The position numbers and the translations under genes were made by a program. 64,000 bases of DNA, taken from the NCBI GenBank assembly GCA_035041965.1, contig JAPYMA010000586.1:186001-250000 (forward strand). The letters run 5' to 3'. Shown piece by piece: positions 38,449 to 50,991 of this stretch. The first letter of the stretch is position 1, and each line of letters opens with the position of its first letter. This DNA is from Anisakis pegreffii. Its lineage: Eukaryota; Nematoda; Chromadorea; Rhabditida; Anisakidae. The notes beneath the pieces are model-generated. The model had not been told where the DNA came from, did not search any database, and saw only the letters and a list, made by a program, of their open reading frames with translations.

Positions 38449-38721
38449 TCAGTTGCTTGACAGAGCAGGTGAAGTGCTGATGAGATATTTCCATTTCCCT
38501 CCTGCTACCATGCCGCCCTCGTGTGATGAGGTCGCCGCACTGAACGCAAACAAAATACGATTCACTAATTTGGCATGGAACCTGTGTTCTTTAGCGTTTT
38601 TCTTTTTGACCGTTGTGTTTTTTTTTTCAAAGAGAGCTTGGGATCGATGTGAGTGATTTCTAACGTTTCGTATGTTCATTGATTGTTCACTTGTTCTCAT
38701 AGTCCATCCAGAACTGATCAT
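38449..38721 (-). CDS. Unresolved coding-like segment, open on both strands
   Basis: The minus strand is open for 90 codons from ATG 38721, basic and polar (FEKKNTTVKKKNAKEHRF), with purine-first codons in about two thirds. The plus strand offers an alternative exon, 38453-38648, between CTTTCAG and a GTGAGT donor. It codes a transmembrane-like segment (NLCSLAFFFLTVVFFFSKR). A further plus frame of 82 residues from ATG lies at 38799-39047. One of these may be real. I favour the minus strand slightly on codon position and the plus strand on splice signals. Confidence 0.25.
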   Translation of the reverse strand: MISSGWTMRTSEQSMNIRNVRNHSHRSQALFEKKNTTVKKKNAKEHRFHAKLVNRILFAFSAATSSHEGGMVAGGKWKYLISTSPALSSN

Positions 38722-39047
38722 TTCAGTAAGGTAATTTCATTGAAAATGTGGAAGAAAGAGAAAGAAAGTCGTTTGGAGAAGGGGTGGAGGGGAAGGGGAT
38801 GGAAGATGCATTTTTGGAAAGTGTGCAAACGATGACAGCTATGTGCTTATTGCTTTCAACGGTTTTGAAATTTGAGAGTGATTCTGATATATTTGAGCGA
38901 TTCGATTGCATTAAGCAAATATTTCTTCAGATATCAACTTTCTTTTTGATTGCGATTATTCGATTCCCATCCGAGTGCATCCCATACCACCGAATCGTCG
39001 ATGCGTTCTGGTCTTTCGGCTTCCGAAATGCTCCTTTCAGCTGCTGA

Positions 39048-42000
39048 AAATTTCCCAATCGCAGTAGATCGAGCCTTGGAAAGTAGAGATTGAGTTATGA
39101 TAAACGAAGAATAAAAATGAGCAAGTGAGTGGAATATGTGTGACGCGCGCTGTCTTGGTAAGCTATCCTGTTCAAGCGCACTTTCGCAAGTAAGTTTGGA
39201 ATGGTTTCAGTGCAGACACGAAACCGTTTTAGTGGAGCTACAATTTTGCTCATTGTAAATTGCTTCGCAAATGCTTGAACTCGAATAGTTTCTCAACAAA
39301 CAGCTTCAGCAAATTGCTTTCGTCCAGTACTCTTACTGTCACCACTCATAATCATAGCCACAAAATGCAACTGTCAAAATTTTGTACATTAGTTAGAGCG
39401 TGTCTCGTTTCCATTCCACCCAAATAAAACAACCATACATACTGCAACGAAGGCGATGTGTACAATTATAATTCAGAGTGCCAATAATTGCAATTTCAAT
39501 GCGGCGATTTAAATAGTTCATTGTATTCGTCATGCAAAATTTATTCTGCTATGCTATTAAAAATATCGTGAAGTCTGAACACAGAGATCAAATACTCCAC
39601 CCTTTACATTCATTATTGTTATTATTATTTTTCAAAAATTACTTTTCACACCCGTTGACTGTGGTTTTCGATGTTTATTCTGCTAATTTTCATAAATCCT
39701 TTCAGCTGGGCTACGCCTAATAAAAAGCACATAAAGATACGTGTCTCATACAAATAATTACTACAAAGTCGGTGTTAGCTTGAGTGAAATGATTATCGAG
39801 AACGCTTAAAAATCGTAATCGTGAGAAATCTTAAACTGCCAGCATGAAGCGATCAGGTTCAGTGAATGGTATGCATGCCTTGTGCGGTTTCGTTTTACGT
39901 ACCATTCCATAGCCGAGAACCCGGAAAAATATTGAAACAAATGAAAGTTTTTTGAATTTGACACGAACATTTCACTATCTTTTTAGAAGATTTTAGGCGG
40001 AATTTATGTATTATTTCGATTGAAAACAGTTGAAAAAAAGCAAATTGCAAAGATACAGTATGATTTCATTATTTTTTGAGATTCGTTAGTTCGTTCACTG
40101 AAGAATATTGATGAGTGTTAATGCTGCCTATCGTCCATTTTTGCGGAGTCGACGGAAATGAAACGTGAAGAATGAGAAAGAGAATTCAGAAAATGTTCAA
40201 TATTTCACCCAGATGAATTGATTGCTCTTGTTCAAAATATGTACTCTTCACCACCACTTTTCCTGCAAGAAAACGCATTCATATATAACTCATTAATAAA
40301 TTGTTCGGCAGTTATCGCACGGTATCACAGTTTCACAGTTGAAAATAAACTGTGTTTTGAAATTTCGTTTCTATTTTTTCGAGTATGATGACATTCATAA
40401 TAATATGGCTTGTTGTCGCAATTTGAAGTAAGTATACACCAGCAGCAGCAACATCTCAAATGATTTTATATCGAAATTTCTCTCTCCGTTTCTCCATTTT
40501 AAAATACGAACGTTTTTCAAAATACAAGATACGAACATCCTTTCATTATTTACTATTGTTGTTTTGAGCTGCCAGCTGCATTCATCTGCTAATTGCGACT
40601 CAACACGTTCGGCGCTTATTGAAGAGCTAATAATAATTTGGTATTGTTGCGATATTTGTTGTACTTTTTCGCATTTTATCATCACAGATAGATAGCACAA
40701 TATGTTTTCATCGCGTTCTTCTATCTTCAAAAATATCGTCATCGTTCTCGTATTCTTTTCGAGCACATTGCAATAAGAACAAACGAACATTTGAAGCAAC
40801 GCTATAGCATCAACGAGACTGTCAGAAAAAGTGCATCTGTTTGCTGTCTCATTCGACCGCTCTTAAGTTGTACTCGCCTAACGAACGAGTATATCTAACG
40901 TCTACAAAAGATCACTCATTCTGTTTTATTCGATGTTCTTCCATAATTATTGTCACATGCTTTATGTTAATTGTTGAAGTCGACTAATAGCAGTAGCCGG
41001 ATGGAGGAAGTTTGCAAGTGGTCGTTGTTCGGGAGTTCGGGAAAACATGCACTTGTCAGAGACATTACTACTTTGATTGAACTTCAGCCTGAGCACACAT
41101 GATATTCATTGTTCATCCATCTCTTCATCCATCTACAAATGCATCTACAAAAATCTGGTCAGTCGATATCGACGAAGAAGTGGACTAGATGGCGCTCATC
41201 TCTTCTCAATGCGTATTGTGTTCGTTCTTTTTTCATTTATTCATCCATTTATTTGTTTATTCGTTCATTCGTTGCAAATCGATTCTTGTGTTTGTCCTCG
41301 AGAGTGATGATGCTAACAGCCAACATACTAGATAGAAGGTGGCAGCTTATATCAGCATGGCTTAGGATTGAATATTTGGTAGTCATATGCATGAGCATAT
41401 GCAACAGCACCAGCAGCCTTTCCAAAGCATGAGCAACCGAAAGCGAGAACAACAACGAGTGCGGAAATGTGGTATGGTAATGCTGCTGTCTGCTTTTGAC
41501 TTCATCGTTTCGTCGGCGATTCATCGTGTCTGGTACAAGTGAACTTCTCTTAGCAGAAATTGAATCGTTGTGCTTTTATCCGTCATCATCTGGTACTGGC
41601 ACTCATTTTATTGTACGTTGTACGGTGTGACGTTGATTTGGTGGTACAGTTTGAGACAACCTGAACGTGTTGTTTGAATGCAGAACACCTCGTTTAGCGA
41701 TTACATTCGATGTGATCTGCAGTGCGAACTTACTGAATCTATTGAATTTGCAGGACTAGTAGCGAGAGAGAGAGTTGCGATAGACCGTTCGGTATCTTTG
41801 CCATAACTTGATCGGAATCTGGCAGCTGACCGCAACTCTTCGAAATCATCATATTGCTACGTCAATGGTGATACGAGATACTCTACTGTCTCGTTAGTCT
41901 ATGCCGCCTGGACAATGATGCAAAACTGCCATAAAAACACCCAGACGTGTGTGTCAACTTCGATCGGTTTAAATAACTGAATGCACATCTTTGAATTCGT

Positions 42001-43331
42001 CTACCACTCATGAAAAGTTCTCGTTTCGATTCTGAACTGGGTTGCGTTCGTGCCGCACTCGTTGAAAACAAACATCTCACAATGTCGATGTCATCAAAAA
42101 TATGACACTCAAGTATATATGATTGCGTAAGTAGTTAGATAATCGAGTTCGTATAATCTGCTGATTAACAAATACAGTTGCGGTTTGTTTGTTGACTAAA
42201 CTACTAGAAGAAGGTATTATTACGAATGGGATAAGGAGTATAAGAATGACTGAAGGTGAGTTGTTCAATCAGTTATTATATTGTTCTGATGCAGAAGTCC
42301 TCGTTAATTCAGTAACATTCATTGCTCGTTTTGGTTTTTTTTTCCTGAATATCTCCCGATAAGTCCCCTTCTTTGAAATAATATAACTTCTCATCCTACG
42401 TTAGTTGCACTGATTTTATAATTATTAAGTTTTTAAAGGAGTTCACCAAATAGGAAATTTTATTAAAATTTTCAGCATTAAAAAGTTTTCTCGTATTCTG
42501 CTTTTTGTACTCATTTACTAGGTCTTATGATTAGTTTGATAAAACAGCCATCCTCTACCCGCTAGCCATAGTGCTCGATGATGATGTGATGAAATAAATG
42601 AATGAGCATTATGTCATAGCAAGCATTCAGTATTCCATTCGTCTCGTATTCTTGTGCAATCTGAATGCGATTCCTCACTCTCGCTGAGCTTGAACGACTT
42701 GAACGATTTGAATAAATGCTCTCAACTTAAGTAATTGAGCAATCATCCCCACTAAATCAACACACTAGCCAACCAGTTATTTCTTGTTTCTTATTGTCAT
42801 CATCAGTCGTTTTTTGTCGAGTATCTGTGCCACTTCACCACTTCTGATCATTCTCGTATGAGCATCACTCAGCCCCCGATATGCGTCAATATAGCAAGAG
42901 GACACAAGACCAAAATGCTCAAGCAATCAAACTGTAAGAGATTGCAACGAGCGAGTGTATAAACATTCATCTATGCTTCCATCCATCCTTCTTCAAATAA
43001 ATGAATTCCGAAATACCAGAACAACAGACAGCAATGAGAACAAGAAGTATTCTGTCTCGTCTCGGTCTGAAGTATTCATTTCCACTTTCTTCATTCGCAT
43101 CTGCAATACCAATGCTAACAGCAATATTTCATATCTTGAATTTTGCTACTTGTTGTGTAAATCGTTGATGTACATTGTTCATTGCAATGTACATTTTGGA
43201 ACGTTTAATTATGTGGTTGATCGTTCAATTATATTATCTTGTTGATTGTATTTTCGAAGTTCTTTTGGCATATTTTATTCCTGCTTCAAGCAAGCAGACC
43301 ACTTCTACTCGAATAGGGATACACTGGTTTT
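39048..43331. other. Mostly non-coding, with a 134-codon minus-strand frame
   Basis: The minus frame 40799-40395 is the third-longest in the window. It is Cys-containing near its start (FVCSYCNVLEKN) and hydrophilic in the middle (SISAERVESQLADECSW). It has no splice partner or known motif. Plus frames at 41077-41432 overlap each other and a minus frame, and look like chance. Nothing else is seen. Confidence 0.3.
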
Positions 43332-43622
43332 TGCTGATTCTGCATCCGATGGACTTTTGAAATGAATTGACTCAAGTGAGTTGTATAACGTATTGCTTAT
43401 GAGTTCTATCATTTGATGGTCTGTATTACAGCAAAGGGGTCACTCTACTACTTTCTTAAAGACATCATAATTTTCAGTCGGAATTTGCTTTCCAGATTAA
43501 CCTTGTTTACCATTGATAAACTCTAATTGAGTGATGCTCTCTATCATTAGTCGATTCCATTTCATCTGTTTATATCAACCACTATCACTACAATCGCTAT
43601 TGCTAATCTTATTGACATCCGT
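43332..43622 (+). repeat. Direct repeat, copy 1 (about 290 bp)
   Basis: It matches 44566-44862 in the same orientation with scattered substitutions and small indels. Blocks such as CAGTCGGAATTTGCTTTCCA and GATTCCATTTCATCTGTTTA are identical. No ORF spans it. Confidence 0.9.
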
Positions 43623-43707
43623 TTTTCAACCTCATTGTAGAAATTAGTTTCCCTGTCAAAAACCGACCTGCAGCATCTCATCATAAGCTATAATAAGCCA
43701 TATGAGG

Positions 43708-43870
43708 CTACGTATTCCAAGATTCTGCCTTAAAAGTTTCCGTTATTTTGCTGTCATTGTTATTATCGTTCTTCTTGTCACTATCATTATTATTACCCAT
43801 ATGTACGCTAATATTATCGGCAATATTTTGATTGTTGCTGTAATTTTCATTCGCATTCACCGATACAAGC
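43708..43870 (-). CDS. Candidate Asn/Asp-rich terminal exon
   Basis: After a TTTTTTAAG acceptor, 54 codons run to a stop at 43708. The product is low-complexity and acidic (ENYSNNQNIADNISVHMG, then DKKNDNNNDSKITETF). Most codons are purine-first (about 45 of 53), partly because of AAT/GAT repetition. It lies between the two copies of the direct repeat and might belong to the minus-strand locus at 45.6-46.3 kb. No link was demonstrated. Confidence 0.3.
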
Positions 43871-44565
43871 CTTAAAAAACTCGAATTCACATGATTCGTT
43901 TACTCTCGACCAATTCAGTTGTACATGCAACGGGTCCAACTGCCTTTTTCAGGGCTAATCTCAACTCAGCACTGAATGCTTGCATGTAACGGTATTAGTG
44001 AGTGTCAACTTCGATCACCCGTTATCAAGCTCCAACTAATGAACACAGAGACTTGTGAATGAATTGCGTCAAATGATATCATCAACGACGAGATGATGAG
44101 AATGCAATTAACTGCAATATACGGCCATCATCATCGTCGCATAATAGAATAGCATTAACATGCTCTTTTGGCCGTCAAAGCCGATGACCGCCCGTTATTT
44201 CGTTATGTTAAGGGAACAATCGGAACATTGCAGCAGTTGCGTTGTGCTGACGAAACTCAACTTTTGTTTAGCCTTGTTAAAGTCAAGATTTGCTTGAAAT
44301 GCTCAGTGATAATATCATGCACAATTATCATTCAATGTTATCATTGCTGTTTTGATTGTGTGATCTATTCCGTCATTCCTAAGATCCCCCATCGTGTCTC
44401 AAGATCAAGCTTGAGCATGTAAACTGCAACTGTAATCGTAGTACCGTCTGACCAATTTATGCGATCACTTCTGTAAGGCCTATCAGTGTACGCATTAAGA
44501 AGACGGGTATTGTGTAATGAAATGCACTTCTCACTTATGTATGCAGTAATCCATGCACTGATCCT

Positions 44566-44862
44566 TGCTGATACTGCATCCGATAGAATTTTAAAATGAA
44601 TTGATCCACGTCATTTTCATTGAGTTGTTTAATGTACTGATCATGAGTATTATCATTTGATGGTTTGTATTACGGGATCACTCTATTTCTTTCTTAAAGA
44701 CTTATCACAATTTTCAGTCGGAATTTGCTTTCCAGATTAACCTTGTTTACCATTGATAAACTATAATTGAGTGGTGCTCTCTATCATTATTCGATTCCAT
44801 TTCATCTGTTTATATCAGGCTGCGATCACTACAATCGCTGTTGTTATTCTTATTGACATTCG
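44566..44862 (+). repeat. Direct repeat, copy 2 (about 295 bp)
   Basis: It pairs with 43332-43622; the start-to-start distance is about 1.23 kb. It begins TGCTGATACTGCATCCGAT and ends near CTTATTGACATTCG. Confidence 0.9.
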
Positions 44863-45658
44863 TCATTATTATTATCAGTCTATGAGCCACTGTATTCTTA
44901 CTAAAGACTAACGATAAGTGTCACTTCTTTTATGATCAGCCTTATTTTGCACGTTGATCGCATCGTATAGCTAAGCAGTGATACTCAGCTCATGATCAGC
45001 TAATGCAGAGTCGTTGTGGTGCTGATCTTGTTGTCGTGTTCTGATGCAAACAGCACGAAGCCTCAATCTTATTATCATGTTGTGCTTGCAGTCTTATTTA
45101 GAATGTAGATCTCGATTACTTCTGAGCATATTGTTATGAATGGTTGTTATTTTTGACTTGACTCGAGTGATGTCAGAAATCATATTATTGTTCTGACAAT
45201 AATTTAGATATACAACTGGATTATGCCATCCCGTGAATTATTCCATCGCTTTCATATTAATAATTGATTGCGTGTCTATCAACATACCTCAGTAAGTCAA
45301 CCAGATGAAAATGATTCTCATCTAGAATCAGTAAATAATTAAGTGAAAAGCAAGATGAATGTACACGGCTAGTGACTTTTTGCCATATGCTCCTTCGATT
45401 GCAGTGAATCCGTTTCATTTCCTTGTTACTTATCAAAATGTCAAAAATAATCATTTATTTACAATGTGTTTTAGTGCATATTACGTAGCATAGCATATGT
45501 TGTTATTTCTTGATACTGATGTCAGATATTAATGAGAACGGCGTTATTGTTTGCGACGATTGCGCTTATAAATACATGATGTCAAATGGAAATGTTCGTT
45601 TTATTGATGAATTAGCTAGTGAGATTGCCTAAAGAATGGTTTGTTCAGGAAAGTGATA

Positions 45659-46348
45659 ATGAATAACAGTTTCGTAGCCAGCAGCAGATCATCAGCTTTC
45701 TCATCCACTTCTTCTTCGGATGTCTCGTCGATCACAACCGACTCACAGCCGCCTTCAGCACTCATGGGCATACCATTTCTTTACGGTGGCTTTCTAACAT
45801 CATCAATGCAAACAGGTTGATTCTCCTCCTGTGTCTTACCTCGTTGTTACATTTGATCAAGCGGGCTCTGCGATTGTTGGACAGCAACGGTTGCAGCTCT
45901 CGCTCTCCTCCTTTCTCGAAAGGAGTGGACTCAACGAATATTGTCCGTTTTTGAGCACGGATTCTGCTTGTTTGAGAAGGATTCCTGGTCAGTGCTGGAA
46001 CATTTCTATTGTTTGAATAATCGCAAATATCCGGTTGGAAATCGAGGCGATTGAAATTCTGAACCGACAAATGTGATTCGTTGCAGTTACATCGATATTC
46101 GCCTTCTTCCTAGAACAACTGCATCGCAGCTCACGAAAGTCCTCTTCATTTCATTTCAATCATCACCATTCATCAGCTTCAGGTCTGTGTCCTCGAACGC
46201 CAAGCAATTCACTGCCTCCATCAACAGTAGAACGCCCACAGCAACGATCCTCGTTCGATGAATCCTTAGCAGAGAATGGAGGACCCTCCATATCCAACGA
46301 CCTCGTATCGTCATCTCCACCACCCGCACTACAAAATTTAACGTCATG
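45659..46348 (-). CDS. Candidate minus-strand locus, several exon-like pieces
   Basis: This patch is richer in G and C than its surroundings and open in several frames. Minus 46348-46167 has the RNY-type codon pattern (SLDMEGPPFSAKDSSNED) and a GTGATG donor-like end. Minus 46109-45840 lies between TTGTTCTAG and a GAG/GTAAGA donor and is exactly 90 open codons (EGEYRCNCNESHLSVQNFN, then KGGERELQPLLSNNRRAR). Minus 45767-45661 opens MPMSAEGGCESVVIDETSEE, strongly acidic. The phases of the three pieces do not join cleanly. A rival plus-strand model also keeps frame and cannot be excluded: ATG 45659 to about 45819, joined to 46187-46398, Ser/Pro-rich. No family is recognised. Confidence 0.33.
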
Positions 46349-47825
46349 CTGCTTGCAAGACGAAATTTGGATGCCCAACAAATATGCTCCGAAAGGTGAA
46401 AATCTATTGTCAAGATGTTGTTTGTTTTGCTAATCTCAGTTCAGTTGATTGATCCGTTTAGTAAATTCAGTAAATGAAAATTTTTCTCCTGAATAAATTT
46501 CTCCTGAATCAGACTTACGACGTATGGATTCTCCAATTGATTGATTGAATATTAGATAGCCTGATCTGCGGAAAAAAATCGAATTCATCTGACTGCTCCG
46601 AAATCATTTGAAAATCTCTCAATTGAGTTTAATAAATCTTGAAAATATTTCAGTCGTAGATTGAAATTATAAAATCGTTACATTGCAAAAAGTGTAATTC
46701 GACTACTTTGGTTGATTATATTCGCGAGGGTATCTGTACTTTTGTGTGAGCGTTTGTATGCAACGAGCGATAAATTAAACAATTCATTCATCTGGTTATA
46801 AGCACAATTTGACATTTGAAAAACAATTTTGAATGAATGTAAAGATTACATCGGTTTGAAAAACTCGTGCGAAGCATCACTTTGACAATAAAACGATCAA
46901 ATTTTTGGAATATTGTTTCGAATATAAATTCCTTTCGTTTCAATTCACTTCGATTCTTTTTTGTGATCCGTCATGAACACATTACACTTATATGTTGAAC
47001 TGTATCATTATCATTTCTCCAAGTGATTCGTTTCGTTCATTGATTGCATTGAAAATGGGGAATGAGTCGGTCGTTTTGTCGCATTCGATGCATTGAATCA
47101 TTGTTTGTTGCTCACTATCAAACTGGTCGTACCGCAATCGTTGCAAAGGAATTTTTCAAAAATGTTTGGCAAAATGTGCAAAACTTCATAATGTAACGAA
47201 TCGTGTGAATTTGATGAATTGCTGTTGTGTTGCGTAGACTATTCACGCAGTTTTGCGGTATCCTTGCAACCTCGAAAAACCCAATAGGTGATATGAAGTG
47301 CTGCTTTGCGTCACGTTTTGAGCACAGACTAGTCTATCTATCAAAAAAAGGTAAAAAAGGTCTGAACTTGATCATGTAGCTATAATATTCTTCCAGTCTG
47401 CTCCTTCAAGACGTTCAGTTTTGTTGTATTATCGTGTTGCATTCGACTGCTTAAGCTTACCATAATGGCACGTCCGGAACTGATCTTTTTCGTCATGAAA
47501 TAGTGCCGCACCATTCCAACTGAGCAATCGAAAGTTCACAGATGCGAATCACTATGAAAAATTCACGAATAAGTGACCTTCAAGCTTGCCTTACCGTAAT
47601 CGAATGATACAGTAATCCATGCAGAGCATGTACGGTTAGCTCCAGAATTATTTGATGACTTCGGTAGTTGTTGTTGTTTTTTGTTGCGAGAGTGTGGTGA
47701 TGCTGCACTTGGTGCACGTATCAGACATCATGCCCGTTGTGTGCCCGCAAACGTCGTCGCATACAAACAATAGATTCGTCATATACATTTGTCCATCACC
47801 AGCAGCACATGAATACTAAATAACT

Positions 47826-47831
47826 TTTATT
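47826..47831 (-). promoter_or_regulatory. Poly(A) signal AATAAA for the candidate exon at 47841-48096
   Basis: On the minus strand AATAAA begins ten bases after the TGA at 47841. It supports a terminal exon on that strand. Confidence 0.45.
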
Positions 47832-47840
47832 TGTAACCAT

Positions 47841-48096
47841 TCAGTCTTTTTCAGATTCTATTCCAATTGTTTTGTGTAACGGCAATTGCAATATGCAGTT
47901 TGTGGCAAGAGTTGTTGATTCGCTGCACTCATACTCTGCAAAGGGAATAGTTTTGAGATTCGAACTGAAAATTAGCTTATTAAATTCGTTGCTTCGCGCT
48001 CGTATTACTACAGTAGGAGTTGTTGGATCACTTGATTCGTCTCGTTTCATTTCATTCACTTTATCAGATTTATGAGATAGGAACACCAGTTTGCTG
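47841..48096 (-). CDS. Candidate terminal exon, unknown protein
   Basis: On the minus strand CAATTTTTCAG is followed by 85 open codons to a stop, with AATAAA just beyond. The product is soluble and charged (strings VNEMKRDESSDPTTPTVVI, RARSNEFNKLIF, FAEYECSESTTLATNC). About 51 of 81 codons are purine-first. The plus strand is also open, after a CTTTTTCAG acceptor at 47855, with weaker codon periodicity. I prefer the minus strand. Upstream exons were not identified. Confidence 0.4.
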
Positions 48097-48404
48097 CTGA
48101 AAAATTGACTCGTCCAGGAATTTTTACTGTTTCTAGTACGTTTGATATTAATGAGACCTATCGGTTCTTACCTTTTCCCTTCAGTAAGCAATTCTCTCAC
48201 AGATCGTTATTCAGTATACATTTTATCACGACTTTCTCACATTCATCAAAGATTACTGATTGAGGAGTAGTAATTCAACCCAAAAATTCCATAGTTATAA
48301 AATCATGTTCGAATATAACAATAGAACAGAGCTAGCGGCGATTCACTCAAGATTAGCTTTCATGTAACTAGTGAGAATTTCGATCTCTCAGTTCCTCGTT
48401 GGGA

Positions 48405-48497
48405 ATGAACGTGATCATCGGCGAAGATATCGATGAGACCGCGATAATTCTCTGCGATCGTTCACACTTCTTCTTGACCGCGGTGCTTATGCAATAG
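48405..48497 (+). CDS. Candidate 30-codon ORF after an acceptor
   Basis: CTCTCAG at 48385-48391 is followed by a 13-base leader and ATG 48405. The frame starts MNVIIGEDIDETAII, with 21 of the first 30 codons purine-first, and stops at 48497. It could be a trans-spliced first exon whose donor I cannot place. The minus strand is open across the same bases (string KKKCERSQRIIAVSSISS). Confidence 0.22.
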   Translation: MNVIIGEDIDETAIILCDRSHFFLTAVLMQ

Positions 48498-48685
48498 TTC
48501 AATGTGTAACACAAGTGAATGCGGTCAATTCAGGATCTGGCAGAGAGTGATGCATGTTCTTGTATAGTCGTTTGAGAACAATCGTTTCATCATTTGATCA
48601 ATTATACAATGGTTGTTATTGAATCCGTTAATGGAGCACATTCAATATTTGAGGCAACTGCATTTCACCGTGTACCTCGAATGGA

Positions 48686-48970
48686 ATGGCTGAGTTCACC
48701 GCAGCGGTCAACAACACCGAGAAAGCAACAAAGCTCGATAGATCGTCCACAAACTTGACTGCTAACAAGAACACTTCCAGTGAGTCTAATTTTCATTGTT
48801 CTGCAGTAATGACGTATACGATATGAAGGCGCACAATTGATATGCAGGTCGATGATCTCTCGTAAACTGAATTTATAAGTGCAAAAACTGAATGAATCTT
48901 ACACGCAGTTTTAACGAACACTTCGGCTGGAAACTTAGAGTCATTTTTTCGTTTCATTTATTATTTTTAG
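48686..48970 (+). CDS. Candidate two-exon small gene
   Basis: ATG 48686 opens 31 codons (MAEFTAAVNNTEKATKLDRS, then TNLTANKNTS) with a strong purine-first bias (24 of 31). They end in phase 1 at a GTGAGT donor (48780). An ACACGCAG acceptor at 48908 continues in the right phase for 19 more residues to a stop at 48970. The product is Thr/Asn-rich, about 51 residues, with no known family. The start and donor are good; the second exon is a guess and the real one may be further away. Confidence 0.36.
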
Positions 48971-50991
48971 ATCATTTTTGTTGTTGTTGCTTTTTGTTTT
49001 CCTCTATTCGTTTGTGTTCATTGCTGATCAGAGGAAATTTATATGACATTATTCATTATTACTGTTATTGGTGCGTGTACTGTTTGCTGAAACGACTTTT
49101 GAAGTCTACATTGGTCACTCACTTCCTGTGCATGCGTACTCGTCTAGTTTGTGTTGTCCTGAACAAAGAGCAGTAATCGCTAGCGAAGCAGTGATTCATC
49201 CTTCTGTTAGTGATTTGGCTCACTTCTTATCGCTCAACAACATCTGCACTTTCAGAAGTCCTATCTTATAATTCTCACACAACAACGGCCTAGCAAGAAG
49301 GAATTTGTTTTTTGTTTTGTGTTCAAAAGCTGAAAATAGAACAGCAATTTTATAAATAATAACAGTAATAATAGAAAGACAATAGTGATGAAGGTACGAT
49401 GGAATTTCTGTTGAATTGATTGTAGGTGTGTGTGCGTGTTGCTATTTTGATTGAGTTTTAATGGAATCAATCATTTCTTAAAATGTTTTCATTGCTTGCT
49501 CACCATATATTTTCTGATTCGTATCGTACGTCTTCTCAGCAAACGACAACAAACTAACGTACGTCTGCAATCTCTTGCTTCCAATACAAGCCTAATGCGA
49601 CTGTAATTGCGATCCCGATTAAAAACAAGGAATTCTTTTGCAAACGTAACCATAATATTTTAGTATCGGCCTATCACGAATGCAATTTTGCTATTCGTAC
49701 TCGCAATCGTCTATGACAACAAATCAAAACACCCTATCTAATGGGACCGTAGTTTTTTTGGATAATGTAAACAATACCACGGGACTGTCTGTTAGTCAGT
49801 ATTTGATGTTCTGTGATTTGAACTGATGAAAGAGGGCATGGATTGGCGTTCTTTTGCAGAATTCTTAAACAATCAGATTTATCTGTGTGGGGATGAGGAT
49901 CTTGGAAAGGTATGTTACATTCAGATGGATTTGAATATCGCATTCGCGGAAGATTTTCTTCTGAGTTAACAAGTAATGAGATTCATAATGGAAAAGAAAG
50001 GGGGGGGCTAGTGAAGAGGAGTAATATGGTTAATGACAATGATTTGTTTATATTATTTGGATGAAAAGAGAAGCGGTAGTTTGATGTGAATGTTTGTGGT
50101 GCAGTCTGGCGTTGATTTGTTTAACTTATTGTTTTTGTTGACATCCACTCAGTAAAGTTATGCAATGAGACAGCATAACAATCTCGAGACATACCTTCAT
50201 CTCACTTCAGCTCATCTCTCATTCTTCACTCTTTAGTCAACCACTTAGCAGTCACATGCACAAACAAACGAACAACAAAATGCGTCTGATTCCGAGAGGT
50301 TAGCGCAACCTCAAATTGCTTTCCCTGCGAATATATTTATTCGCATGTGTTTATGAGACTATCTCACTTCTTAATCATTGATTTACGATCGTTACACCAT
50401 ATTAAGCTGGCAACAGTTGCTTTGCCTTCCATGGATTCAATAATCAGGACGATCCAATTCTGAATGATATCACTTCCGCATTTGAATATAGTCACGTAAG
50501 GATATAATGCAACCGTGCATTACTTGATCCATTCTGTTCATTATTGGGTCTCGTAATGCTTATTAGCACATCTGCTTGCGTATATTAGGGCTCTGATGTG
50601 TGGCGTATGGGTTGGCGGATTGAAGGAAAGCGCTTCGAAGAACTAATTAATGACGAATGATTATTTGATCATCGAATTGAATTTGTGCTCGCTCTGAATT
50701 CACTGGAGAGTGAAAATTTTGCGCAAATTTAGTCCATCTAATAGTGAGACTCTTAAATGCTGGTTGATGACATTTCTTGGAATTGAGATGCTTCAGTGTT
50801 CCAGCTTTCAAGCGCTGTTATCAGTTTTTGAAAGCTAAACTCACATATGATTCAGTATAAGCTAGGTTCGATACCGATCATATCAGCAATTGTAAATATT
50901 TTTTGACGAATTGTCCTTAATTGCTACCTTCTTTTATGAGATGAAAGAAGAATGAACTGAATACTGAATGTGGTCATCGGTAGCGATATGG
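48971..50991. other. Gene-poor stretch
   Basis: A plus frame 49068-49271 (TTG start) has an RNY-type codon pattern (string EQRAVIASEAVIHPSVSDL) but no splice partner. A run of eight or nine G occurs at about 49999-50007. Nothing else is supported. Confidence 0.3.

Noticed and set aside
41077..41524. Overlapping ORFs on both strands (76-107 codons)
   Set aside because: The frames reflect CATC/ATTC-rich simple sequence, with no splice signals and no periodicity.
46073..46261. Plus ORF of 62 codons
   Set aside because: It lies antisense to the better minus-strand exon 46109-45840 and its neighbour, and ends without a donor.
50865..50885. GGTTCGATACC, resembling a tRNA B box
   Set aside because: No A box, acceptor stem or anticodon arm can be built around it.
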